Of a DNA stretch of 64,000 nucleotides, positions 47,656-59,450 are shown piece by piece. The notes beneath the pieces are model-generated. The model made no database searches and was not told the origin of the DNA. It saw nothing but the letters and a program-made list of their open reading frames with translations. The stretch spans positions 252,347,741 to 252,411,740 of the forward strand of contig CM041465.1 of the NCBI GenBank assembly GCA_023213395.1, written 5' to 3'. The position numbers and the translations under genes are program-made. This DNA is from Cycas panzhihuaensis. Taxonomy: Eukaryota > Cycadophyta. The stretch's first letter is position 1. Every line of letters starts with the position of its first letter.

Positions 47656-50108
47656 TTGTGGAGGATCATTATATTTTGTCACATTTATAGATGACTACTC
47701 CAGGAAGGTATGGGTCTATTTTTTGAAAAGGAAATATGAAGTGTTTAGTGTGTTTAAGTAGTTCAAGGCTCTAGTTAAGAACAACACTGTTAAGATAATC
47801 AAATGTTTAAGAACTGGCAATGGAGGTGAGTTCAACTCTTTGGAATTTGAGAACTATTGTAGAGAAGCTGGGATCGAAAGACACAAGACCACTAGTTATA
47901 CTCCATAGTAAAATGGCATTGCTAAGCACATGAATATGACACTCTTGGAAAGAGCAAGAAGCATACTAAGTAATGCAGAAGTGGAGCAGGGCTTGTGGGT
48001 AGAAGCTGTTCAAACAACTTGCTATCTGGTAAACAGGTCACCATCACTTGCAATGGATTGCAAGATTCCTAAAGAGGTATGGACTGGACATCCATGTCAT
48101 TATTCAAATTTAAAAGTTTTTGGTTATGATGCTTATGCCTGGACTGACAAAAGTAAATGTTCAAAGTTAGACCCAAAATCCAAGAGATATATCTTTGTTG
48201 GTTATGGTGATAAGGATGGTGTAAAGGAATACAGGTTGTGGGATCCTACTGCCCACAAAATCACCATTAACAGAGATATCATATTTGATGACTCTCCTCT
48301 TGTAAAATCACACAGTGGAGAAGTTGAAATGAAACAGGAGCAACAAGCTGAACATCAACAAGTCAAGTTTGAAATGCTGCCATCTGTGGAATTAGAAGAG
48401 CATGAAGATCTTTCTGAAGATGGATCAGCAGTAGATTCACAAGAGTATGTGGACACCCCTTTGCCAACAATTAGAAGATCTACACAAGTTAGTCATCCAC
48501 TTAACAGGTACAACCCTTTTATTTCTATTACTTTGGTTTCTAATGATGGTGAGCCCACATGTTATCATGAAGCAATAGATGATATCCATGGTGAGAAGTA
48601 GAAAAGGGCTATGCAGGAAGAGATAGATGCTTTGAAGAAAAATAATTCATGGGACTTGGTAGAACTTCCACATGGCAGGAAGACTGTTGGTTGTAGGTGG
48701 GTTTTCAAAAATAAAATAGATGTTGATGGAAAGGTTGATAAATACAGGGCAAGACCGGTGGCTAAAGGTTTTGCACAGAAAGCACGTATTGATTTTCATG
48801 AGATCTTTTCACCAATTGTCAAACTTGTTTCAATTCGAGTGCTATTAGCATTAGTAGCTTCTTTGAATTTGGAGTTGGAGCAGTTAGATGTAAAAATAAC
48901 TTTTCTACATGGAGATTTAGATGAGGAGATCTATATAGATCAACTAGAAGGGTTTGTACAAGATGGCAGGAAAAGACTTGTTTGCAGGCTTAGGAAATCA
49001 TTGTATGGCCTAAAGTAATCACCCAGGCAGTGGTATAATAAGTTTGATGCCTTTATGGAGAGCCAAAATTTTAAAAGAAGTGAGTATGATCATTGCGTTT
49101 ACTTTAAATTTATGGACAATGGCTTATTCATTATCTTGGTATTATATGTTGATGACATCTTTGGTTGCCTTGAAGAGCATGGAAGAAATCAATAAGCTAA
49201 AGGCTCAATTGACTATGACTTTTGATATGAAGGATCTAGGAGCTGTAAAATAAATCTTAGGTGTGGAGATACACAGAGACAGGAAAAGTGGTAAGCTATG
49301 GTTATCAAAGCAGAAATATGTGGAGAAGGTGCTAACCAGGTTTGGTATGGCAAATGTGAAACCAGTGAGTATCCCATTGGCTTTCCACTTCAAGCTTTCT
49401 TTGAATATAAGTCCTAGTAGTAAAGAAGAAAAGGATTATATGTCTCGTGTGCCTTATGCCAGTGTAGTAGGAAGTTTAATGTATGCCATGGTATGTACAA
49501 GACCTGATATTTCACATGCAGTCAATGTACTTAGCAGGTTTATGACAAATCCAGGAAAGGAATATTAGGCTGCAGTGAAATGGGTGCTTCGATATTTGAG
49601 CGGCACGTGCGACTATTGCATCACCTTTGGAGTGCAGTGTCGAGGTTTGTGGATATGTCGATTCAGACTTTGCAGGAGATTTAGACAAAAGAAGGTCTAC
49701 TTCAGGTTATGTTTTTACTCTTGCAAATGGTCCGGTTAGTTAGATGTCCAAATTGCAAAGCACAATTATACTATCAACCATGGAAGCTGAATATGTTACT
49801 ACAACACATGCTTGTAAAGAAGTAATCTGGTTACAGGGTCTATTGGTTGAGCTTGGAAGGAGACAGAAAAATGTAAAGGTATTTTGTGACAGTCAAAGTG
49901 CCATTTACTTAGCCAAGAATCTAGCTTATCACAGTAGAACAAAGCATGTTGCTCTTAAGTACCATTTTGTTAGATAGGTTGTGGAAGAAGGTGGAGTGAC
50001 ACTTGAGAAGATTCACACCAATCAAAATTGTGATGATATATTCACAAAACCAGTACCATGAGAGAAGTTCAAATAGTATTTGACTTCTCTTGGCTTGCAG
50101 AAAAGATG
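47656..50108 (+). pseudogene. Element F pol (integrase core, RT, RNase H)
   Basis: Integrase core: [20 protein letters not shown] at 47670-47730, SYTPQ..NGIAKHMNMTLLERAR near 47900-47950, then FGYDAYAW. The open stretches 47930-48601 (223 codons) and 48611-49018 (135 codons) cover the integrase end and RT fingers/palm (WVFKNKIDVDGKVDKYRARPVAKGF, LDVKITFLHGDLDEEIY). The catalytic YVDD is present near 49147-49158 but a one-base shift follows at once. RNase H has STMEAEYVTTTHACKEVIWLQ near 49775, CDSQSAIYLAKN near 49885, and ends at about 50108. Only three stops lie between 47930 and 49253, making this the least decayed Copia pol here. Confidence 0.9.
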
Positions 50109-50156
50109 ATGAAGGGTCCAGGAAAGATACTGGGTAATTGTTGTCAAGGTGGAGAT

Positions 50157-50788
50157 TGTTGGATATTGTGACAACAATATTTTAGGGCTAAAATTTTGGC
50201 ATGTTTTCGTCGTAGTTTCCCCTCCTAATATTTCTCGAGGGGTTCCAAGGGGGGCGAGAGCCCCCCTTGGTACGGGCGTGAACGCCCACTAAGAGGGGGT
50301 TCGGGGGTGATAGCCCCCAACCCAAAAAATTAGCCCTATAAACCATATTAAAATGTAAAGAGAATCAGGGTCGTTCGATAAAAATACCCTAGATTCTATG
50401 GTTGAGATTTATGCCTTAGATATCCCTCTCATATAGCCCGATTTAGGATTTTTTCTTATTATGTTGTATGTAATGTAATGTACTGTGATGAGGGCGGTGA
50501 CTGGTTGTTGTTCCTAAGAGCACTCTACTACTGAGATGTATTGTTTCTCCATTCTACAGCAATAAAGATCGATACCTTTCCTATTTGGATGTTTCCCTAG
50601 CACACTGGCTGGGTTTCACCACGTTATATCAGGTGCACATGTGATGTTTGGCTTTCACTTTCATGTTATTGTATAATCTCTGATTTTAGAACTTGCATGT
50701 AATTTTAAGTTTCTATTTCTACAACTAGTTGCAAGAATGCAATAGATCTTGGTGGCGGTTAAAGGGTTGGGACCTTGTATTCTCAACA
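50157..50788 (+). repeat. 3' LTR of element F
   Basis: Partner of 46604-47247, preceded by the purine-rich AAGGTGGAGAT. It ends ATTCTCAACA before the TAGCT duplication. Confidence 0.92.
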
Positions 50789-50793
50789 TAGCT

Positions 50794-52270
50794 TACTCAT
50801 GTATTAAAGTCTAAAGAATTCTTAAATTGCCACCTTTGGGCAGGCACCATTAGATAGAATAACAACTAAGAGTTTTTTAAAGACCCATTAAAATTATAGC
50901 ATTCTAGCTTAGTAGCCCATCCGGTAGATAGATCACAAAGACACATAAACATAATAGCTCAAATGCTAATGTCAAACACCATTAAACTAAGTAGAAGTAA
51001 TAATTTTTGGCTTAGAATAAATATGTCAAAAACCTTTTGATTATGAATGATTATTAGGCCTATGTAAATGGGAAAATTATTAAACTTGCATCTACCAAAG
51101 ACCCAAACAATCCATACTAAGAGATTCCTCCTCATCTTGTTGCCCCAACTACCTTCAAAGCCAAAGACAACACTATCCTCTCCTTCCTTCACCTTGTTGT
51201 TGAAGAGCAAGTTGACCAGAATATTGAAATTGTTAACACCTCTCATAAAGCTTGGAGCACCATATACTCCCTTTATGAGAGAAAAGATGATTCGAGATTA
51301 ATCACTTTAAAAGCTCACCTCTTTTCCATCCCTTTTGTTGGCTCTATTTCCTCATACCTTACTGAAATCAAGACCATTAAGAATCAAATTAATAACCTTT
51401 GTGCCCTTCTCTCTAACCATGACTTAGTGTCAAGCATTGTTAATATCCTTTCCCTTAAATACAACAACTTTATCTCCCACTTATATAATAGATTTTCCAT
51501 AATAGAGTTTAACACCTTAGAATGATTATTGCTTAGAGAAGAGAGCATTTTAAGTTGCTAAGTAGTGGCATCCACTTCTGAATCTACTCCTATATTTGTA
51601 ACTAGAAACTCAGGAAGGAACCAACCACATCAATAACCATATAATCAACCACATCAATAACAACCCTTAGCCCAATAATTTAGTTATTTGAACCTTAATT
51701 AGTAATAACAACAACTACAACCATCTATAAATCAACAATAAAGATAAAATGTCACCTACTTATACTATGGAAAGACTGGGTACATTTCGGTAGACTGTAG
51801 GAGAAGACAAGATGACCTACAATTCATGTAGAATCAAAGTGACCAAGGGGAATAGAATCTTCAAAATCAACGAAAATACAATATGTAACAATAAAGAACC
51901 AACCAAGAAATCAAACAAACAATAGGAATTCCTAATAAGGAGGCAATACAACTAACTCTTAGGCTTACTCTGAAAACTTATTCTTTGTAACCTTGTCATT
52001 TCATCATGATGATAATTCTTGGTTGATAGATTCTAATGCCATTTAATATATGACTGGTACTAAAGATTTATTATAGGACACTCATCCTCTAAGGGCTCAG
52101 ATAATCTCACTTATGATATGACTAATATTGGTAGATCCCCCATTATCTTGAAGAACTCTAATGTTTGACATCACATTAGCAACATTCTCCTTATACCTGG
52201 CATGAAACAAAATTTATTGTTAGTTAGCCAAATAGACAAGCAGAACCTTGATATTCTACACCATTAGTGA
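50794..52270 (+). pseudogene. Element E gag and protease
   Basis: After F, a Gag frame reads NGKIIKLASTKDPNNPY near 51065, then TFKAKDNTILSFLHLVVEEQ, HKAWSTIYSLYERK (51240-51290) and LKAHLFSIPFVGSISSYLTEIKTIKNQINNL to about 51400. An Asn/Gln-rich linker near 51610-51740 precedes a degraded zinc knuckle (LYYGKTGYISVDC near 51755-51795). A protease-like DSNAI..YMTGTKDLL follows near 52030, then LLIPGMKQNLLLVSQIDKQ near 52190-52240. Many TAA/TAG stops fall at Gln codons in the linker. Confidence 0.75.
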
Positions 52271-53750
52271 TCATGCTACAAGTCAACTAGTTGCTATAGG
52301 ACATGAGAACGGTGGTTTATACAAACTTGATGGAGTTCCCCTTACTATTATTCCACAATAAGATTCATATGTTTCTATACAGACTAACCACTTTGATAAA
52401 GGCAAAGAAATTCTACTTGAAGACCCTCCTATTGAAAAAACTCAAAATAAATAATCTTATAATGAAGAGAAACCCCTCTAAAAAAGAATTAAGGACTAAC
52501 TATGGCATCAATACCTAATTCACCTCAATATGTAGAGCATAAATCTCATGTATAGGCTTTAAATGGTGCATGGGTTGGCCAAGATCAAAAGAAACAGTTG
52601 CATTTGTGAGGCTTTCTTAATTAGAAAGCAACATAGAGAGTTATTCCCTTCAAAAAGAGCATGGCATGCCTCTAAACCTTTGGGGTTAGTCCACTTAGAC
52701 ATATATAGATCTATGTCAGTACCTTTCCTTAATGGAAATCCATTCTTCATCACCTTCATCAATGACTACTCAAGGAAAGTTTGGGTCTACTTTCTTTGAT
52801 ATAAATTTGAAGCTTTTGACAAATTCAAGGACTTCAAAGCTAAAGTAGAAATTGAAATTAGCATGACTATCAAAGAATTAAGATTAGATAATAAAGGAGA
52901 ATATACATCAAGATAATTCACCAACTTCTGTAGAGAATTTAGAATCAAATTCTAATTCTCATATCCTCATATATCCCAATAAAATAGTATAGCTAAAAGG
53001 ATGAATCAAACCTTAGTGGGCAAGGCTAAAGAAATGTTGAATGTTGCCAACTTTATTATTAGTTTTTGGGCTAAAGTTATATCTATTATTGCTTATTTAA
53101 CAAATGGAAATACCGTTGTAGCAGTAAGAGATATAATACCTAAGGAGGCTTGGTCAGGCCAAATGCCTACCATCTCACATTTAAGGACATTTGATTGTAC
53201 CATATACAAGTTCATCCCTAAGGGAAACAAAAAGAAACTAGATGAGAAAAGCCTCAAGTGTATTTTCATTAGCTATGTATTTAGATGTAAAGCATATAAG
53301 GTGTATGACCCTATTAGAAAGTAGGCATATATAACTCCAGATATTATTTTAACTGAAAACACACTAGACTTGGACCTATCTCCAATTTAGTTTATCACAG
53401 ATGATGATATTATTGTACCAAAAGTAGCCCTTGCATTAATTATTGATCCACTTGCACCATCAACATCTTATACTCTAAGTCCATCTTCAACTCCACTTGC
53501 TTAAACTTCAAATTCAAATGCCACCTCTGCAGTACCATCTATATCACTAAATGATTTCCTTGTAGAAGTCATTAGTAGCTAGAAATTTCCTAAGTGGTAC
53601 TAGCAAGTGATGAAGGATGTACCTCCTCTTACTGTTTCTCCTAAGAGAGAATTAAGAATAAGGCATTCAATAAATTATGCCTTAATAACATGTGTTCTTG
53701 ATACTCCGAAGCCTTCAACATTTGAGGAAGCAGTCATAGACCAAATATAG
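52271..53750 (+). pseudogene. Element E integrase and linker
   Basis: GAG-pre-integrase and core: HGLAKIKRNSCICEAFLIRKQHRELFP (52563 on), LGLVHLDIYRSMSVP (about 52682-52720), [17 protein letters not shown] (52745-52797), LRLDNKGEYTS (about 52880), and the glutamate position reading AKRMNQT at 52992 (Lys where Glu is expected). ISFWAKVISIIAYLTNGN and LRTFDCTIYKFIPK follow. From about 53330 to 53750 a Pro/Ser/Thr-rich linker leads to the RT. The open stretch 53001-53324 is the longest piece. Confidence 0.82.
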
Positions 53751-54104
53751 AAACCTGCCATGGATGAAGAAATGAATTTTATCATCAAGAATGACACATG
53801 GGAGCTCGCTAAATTGCTACCTAGAAAGAAGTTGATTGATTTTAGATGGCTTTACAAAACTAAATTTCATGTCAATGGCTCTATCGAGCATCATAAAGCC
53901 CATTTGGTAATAAAATCTTTCAAGCAAGAGGTCCATCATCACTTCATCCGTGAACATATATAAAATAAAGAAGTTGACCTTGTGTATTGACCTACTAAGG
54001 ACCAAGTTATAGATATCTTCATTAAAGTACTTAGTAGACCAAAGTTTAAAAGGTTTTAGCATGACCTCAGTGTCAAGTCAAACGAAGTTATCATTAAAGG
54101 AAAG
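53751..54104 (+). pseudogene. Element E RT start fused to RNase H tail
   Basis: The frame at 53760-53963 begins as RT (MDEEMNFIIKNDTWELAKL, RWLYKTKFHVNGSIEHHKA, IKSFKQE) and passes at about 53931 straight into the RNase H tail (HHHFIREHI), then TKDQVIDIFIKVLS and the closing LSVKSN. About 1.2-1.5 kb of RT and RNase H, with all catalytic motifs, is missing, yet the frame is kept across the join. A purine tract (AAAGGAAAG) precedes the 3' LTR. Confidence 0.82.
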
Positions 54105-54472
54105 TGTTAAAACATTAATAACACCTTTATTCATAAATGTATCTTTATATTATAATGTGATTATGTTGTATTGTAAAATCATGTCAGGTCTACCCCTTGT
54201 CAAATAATGGGCTAAGTATATTAGTTTGTTATGTTGGTCAATCATGTAAAGACTTAAGGTGCTTTGAGGCTTATAAATTAAGCTCAAACCCGCTTTGATA
54301 TACATTGGATTATTTGAAGCAACAAAACCTTACTGAGTTGAAGACTGAAGATGCCAACCAATTTGCCCCCCTTATTCTCTACAATCAATTTATGTTGAAT
54401 AGTTAATTGCTTTATTTATCATTTTATTTTTGCATATATAAGAATATTTTAGATCCTGTGTTGATTTTTTTA
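54105..54472 (+). repeat. 3' LTR of element E
   Basis: Partner of 44625-44978; 14 bp longer through an insertion near 54130. Confidence 0.88.
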
Positions 54473-54477
54473 TTTAG

Positions 54478-55829
54478 TAGTAGGTATTTCTCCTTTAATT
54501 AGTAAACATGAAAGATAAAAGCAATTAAAGAATTTACAATTAGCATAATTATAAGTATAACAAAAGAATCCATACTTCTTTCTTATATGTGCCTAGGGAG
54601 TAGACTTCATCTACATGATAGTTTAAATTAAACAAAAACAAAAAACAAAAGATAAAGAAAAGAATATAAGCATTACATACACATGGGTGGATGCACTTAC
54701 TCTCTTGTATTGATTGTGTGGCTTATGCATAGTTTTAAGTGTGTGATTAGTTTCATACAATAAAAGAGGCATGCTAGGTTACATCATAGGTGTATGATAT
54801 TGCTTATTTCCCCTAGGTTTAGGCTTTATTCTACCTGCTAGAGTGTTCTTGATTGATCAAGACTTGGTATCCTCGATGTATAGGGTTATTATTCTTTGAG
54901 ACTTCTCTTTGTAAGGGTGAGTTTGATTGACCAAAACTTAAGATTCTTGATATACGAGCTTACCCTTCTTAGAGATTATTCACTCCATGCCATATTTTGA
55001 ACCCCAAAAGTGACAACCTCTTGCCACACTTTGGGTTGAGAGTGGCTCTTCTCTTCTTTATTTACCTTTAAGTATTGAAGACTAATTAGAGTCAGAGGCA
55101 ACCATCCTAGAGTCATTCACCTTCACAAGTAGATCATCATTAGGTGAAGAAGTCCCCAATGACTGGCCCTTGATAGGGTTATTAATCCATGATCTAAGAT
55201 CTTCTAAGTCTTCTTACTTGTTAATTCTCTTGAACTATAGTTAGAGAAATGTAGTTTTTTTTCTATGGTTGGGTAAAGGTCTAGGTTAGATCACACTTCT
55301 AAGAGTATTAGGGTGATTAGTTTATAGGGAACTTAGAATGACATCTTTTGGGATAAGGGCCCTAATGATCCTTCCACTTATTGGGAGTTCTTGAATGTTT
55401 ACTTATCTCCTCAAAGAAAAGTAGTTAGAGATTGATTATTTATTTGAGCTTTTCTTTGTTCTTTTTTTCTTTGATTATTTATGAGTTAGTGCTTAGTTAG
55501 CGATTAGTTAGATTTTTCTACCTTAGCACACATAAAAAGGCATCTCTCCTCCATTTAAAAGAGTGTCAAGGATCCATTGAGATTTTTCACCTTAGTTATC
55601 TTTGAGAGAATCTCTCCTTTCATTTAAGATTTATAGGAAGGTTCATCCTAACATGTATTGTGTTGGCAACCATACTGAGGAGTTGCCAAAACTTCCTTGT
55701 TTCTCATTCATTCTTCCATATCGTTGGAGTCTTCCATCAATATTGTTTATTTAGTTTACTTCATTTCACTTATACATTTTAGTTAAGTAACCTTCACATG
55801 TTCCATCCTTTTAACATCCTATTTCTTCC
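54478..55829. other. Spacer with a diverged tandem duplication
   Basis: No coding sequence. Units at 54846-54906 and 54920-54980 (period about 74 bp) share TTGATTGA(T/C)CAA(G/A)ACTT and TTCTT(T/A)GAGA. The ACCATACTGAGGA motif at 55669-55681 also occurs in the leader of H2, so the second half is probably the leader of H1. Confidence 0.5.
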
Positions 55830-57450
55830 ATGGATCCTTCACATATCCCACTTAGGTAACCTAAGAGACTTCAAGGCCCTCTCCCTAAAGACTCTTCATA
55901 GCCTTCCTAAGCTACCACCTTTTCTCCTTAGGAAGGTTATGAAAGTTCCATTATAGACCCTACCACTACTCCATTTGTACCTTAGGATACTTAGAACCCA
56001 TTTGAATACTGTGAAGATCTTGGCTTATATGAGGTCATATTAGGTAATAACATGACTTGATTGAAAATGCATCTTTGATATGATCTCCTATTCCACTACA
56101 TAGTTACTATATGGAACATACAAGATCCATATTTTATGATGGTGATTATGGAGTGTCTATGCCTTATTCTCTTCCATTTACCACACATCTATTTAAGAAA
56201 GCTCTGCGTTTTATCACCTTAACACATACCTAGTCATACATCACTACATAAGAGTAGGGAGGGCACAAGGCTCCTATTCACTCATCATCCTTAGGCATTG
56301 ATCTCGATAAGCATACCCATGATCTTTAGACTGAGTCTATAGTTTTTCAACAATGTATGTCCCCACTAGAGCCTTCTTAGGTAGGGTCTTAATGGAGATC
56401 TATACCCACTATCTATGTAGGGCCCAAGGCCCCTTTCTTACATGCACCTATCCCTCCTCCATTACCAAGAGGTTTATGCCCATCAGTTAGGGCTAGTTAT
56501 CCTTCTTGAGATAACCATTTCACTTAGATTATGCAAATATATATCACTTCCTATGTAACATTCCCTACCTCAACTATCTCCACATGTCTACCCCAAATTG
56601 ACACATCATTAAGATCCAGGTAACCACACATGACCCTCTCATATTTTGGGTATAAGCTATTAAGATCTACATCTATATGCCACATAACTATGAAAAAACT
56701 CCATACCTTGTTATGGTCCAATACTTGCTCACACTCAACTGGGTTACTCAAGTCAACCTCTTGGCTATGGCCCATATGTTCCTCCCACTTCCCAATATCT
56801 AAGAGGCTTCCCTTCTCAAGGGAAAACAACTTCCCACCTTATTACATAACCTTATCTTAGATATTTAGAATAAACACATGCATTTTATCATGGGTATTCA
56901 ACCCATGGTAGGGCACTTAGAAACCTAAAACTTATACAAATACCCCCCCAAGCATCTTCATCATTAAGGGCAATAAGGTCACTTATTGACTACAAGAGGA
57001 AACCCTTTCCATAAGAGATTCTCCTCTTTCCACTATCTCCTTTAATGCCTAAGTTACTTAAATTTTTAGGAGTGTTAACTTAGGATCTAGTGGGGCACAT
57101 GTAACCTTTTACTCTTACATGCACTAACTACCACCCTTTGACTATTTGATGATGCGATTATTCCCAAACACCCTTTATGATAATGCCTTGAAGTGGTTCT
57201 ATAGGTTAAAACCCACATCTATTTTTTCCTTCCAATAATTGGTTGACATTTTTATGAGTTATTTTAATACAACCAGGTCATTCAAGACTGACACTAAAGC
57301 TCTACTTTTAGTCAAGTAGGGTGGATGATTCATCCTATGACTTTATCTATTGTTTTTAAGATTTAATTCATGCTCGTCAAGTTCCCCCAAATAATAACTT
57401 ACTTTTGATGTCTTCACTAATGCCTTAAGACCCCAAGTATGCCTTAAGGT
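55830..57450 (+). pseudogene. Ty3/Gypsy element H1, gag remnant
   Basis: An ATG at 55830 may start the frame, but only the retrotransposon-gag core is readable, near 57130-57330: MMRLFPNTLYDNALKWFYRL, SIFSFQ.LVDIFMSYFNTTRSF, KALLLVK.GG. This aligns with the H2 gag near 63730-63910. Where H1 has TAA and TAG, H2 keeps CAG (57230 against 63819) and CAA (57320 against 63898). The N-terminal half is Pro-rich and heavily broken. Confidence 0.72.
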
Positions 57451-59450
57451 CCTTAAGCTATGGCCCACCTCCTATGAAGAAACCATAAAGAAATGCTTAG
57501 CTCTTAAGCATTTGAGATTTAGGTTAGGATTGAAATGCTAAACAAATCTTTTATACCCAAAGAGAAGGTTGAGCAGGCTTGGGGATCTAAACTATCACAG
57601 GGTGATCGTACCTATGGCCACCTTACCTGTGTAATTTAGTCTTTGGAAAGGTCCATTAACATAAACTTCATATTGATACCTCTCCTACCCTTGAGCTTAA
57701 GAATAAAACCAAGGTTATCCATTTCACTAAACATAAGAAATACCCCAATGCATCACCTCTTAAAAAGATGCCTTAGTACCCTTATTACCAAATAGATACA
57801 CATGATCAAGAAGATTATCATAAGCTCAAAGACCTTAGTTGTCATGGTTAGGCTAGTGAAAAGCTTACCTTCAAGCCAACTAGGGCCAAATTATTCATAA
57901 AGACCCACTTCCTAATTATAGTAAGAAGGGAACCAAAGATAAGGTCAAGGTATAGAACAATAATGATATTGAATATTCTAACTTTAAAGCTAGCAACAAA
58001 AAATCACCATCACTTAAATGTGATGACAAAAAGACAAATGTGTCAAATAGACCACCATTTATAAGTAAATCACATAAGAATGTGATTAATATGGTGGAGA
58101 CGAACAAGATCCACACTTCTTCTAAACCCCTTGATGGGGATTTGTTGCCTAAGGATAAGTCTTTAGACTCCCCTCCTTAGTTGCTCATTAGACCTATTCA
58201 TTTTAGGTTTACTCCTTCATACATAAAGGAAGGCACCTTTTCTCCCATGGAGGAGTTGGAGACTGTTCCCATGGGAATTTCCATCATGAAACTCCTTAAG
58301 AGTTGCCTTGATTAAAGGCAACTCTTATTAGATACTCTTGGGGTACCAAGGTCTAACTTATCCCTTAAAACAACTTTGTACTTTGATCCATCCATATTGA
58401 TCCATGAAGGGAAAAGAAACCATAATGAAACCATGCCCTTTTACATAGAAATTCTTAAACATGGCATCAGCATCAAAAGATATATCATTGATAAAGGGAC
58501 TTTTGTCAATGGTATGTGCCTCTAAATCCTTGAAGATTTGGAGGTATTAGATTATGAGTTTGTCAATTATATTTACCAAGGATATGACAAACATAAAAGA
58601 AAATCCTAATTGATTAGGTCACTCTTTCACTTACCCTAGGAAAGACAATCATGGTAGAGGTTACTATCCTTAACCCTGGCCTCAAGTTCAATCTCTTATT
58701 AGGTTGGCTATGGATAAGCTAGATGTTGGTGGTTTGTTCCTCATTCTTCATTAAACTTAAGTTTGTCCATGATGCCAAGTCAAAGTTATCTAGTGCAGGA
58801 GTAATCTAATTAAATAATTTATTTATTCAACTAACATAATTATTAAAGAAGGAGAATCTTCCTCTCCTTTTTGATTAATGGTTTTTGAACAATACTTTAC
58901 TATTGAACAATCCCTTGCAAAACTCAGGTTAAGTCAAAAGACATTTATATGATCACCACATGTCTATCGAAAGATGACTCTTTCTCGTGCCATTTTATTG
59001 AACACCTTATTTCTAACAAGGAAGCAAATTCTCCTCCTCTCATTGATTTCTCTTTTGACTAGGCTCCTCAATCCACCCATGACTTCTAGTTTAACCTTCT
59101 TATGCAACTCAATTAGGATGTTCATACTTATGTGGACTTTCTTCCCAATCAGACAACTTTGGTCAAGGTTTATCTTTTTACCTCCAATGCCTTATCTTAA
59201 AATCTACTCGTGTGCTATCTTTCTACTTATGATTGCCCTTATTAAGAGGGCTCAATTCCAAGATCCATTCTTAGCCTTAACCATTTTGAGAATTATGAGG
59301 CAATCTTAGATTGCCTAGTGAGAGCTTCTCCTAACCTTCTACCTAACCATCATAAGTATGGCTTTGCCAAGCACATTCAACTTCACTCACCCTTAGTAAG
59401 CTCAAATCATACACCACACACCTCCTCTCCACTACTAAACCCTACTCCTT
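57451..59450 (+). pseudogene. Ty3/Gypsy element H1, protease region and spacer
   Basis: Near 58460-58550 a protease-like segment reads GISIKRYIIDKGTFVNGMCL. Near 58670-58790 the frames give LKFNLLLGWLWI and FIKLKFVHDAKSKL, the closing protease motifs typical of the Athila/Tat group of plant Gypsy elements (usually LLGRPWIH and LHQKLKF). RT is not recognisable downstream; sequence to 59450 is pyrimidine-rich and closed. Confidence 0.6.

Larger units (their letters stand above)
46604..50788 (+). mobile_element. Ty1/Copia element F, internally deleted, nested in E
   Basis: LTRs of 644 and 632 bp, exact TAGCT duplication, tRNA-Met primer site, truncated gag, then integrase, RT and RNase H. A deletion removed the rest of gag, the protease and the integrase N-terminus. 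The LTRs differ at about 7 percent by eye, the lowest of the LTR pairs here, so F is the youngest LTR insertion in the window. Confidence 0.92.
44625..54472 (+). mobile_element. Ty1/Copia element E (contains element F)
   Basis: Two LTRs (354 and 368 bp), a TTTAG duplication and a primer site define the element. Element F (46604-50788) is inserted in its leader, so E itself is about 5.7 kb. Its coding part after F reads gag, protease, integrase and a fused remnant of RT and RNase H. The LTRs differ at roughly 13 percent by eye plus indels, more than those of the nested F, as expected for the older host. Confidence 0.9.
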
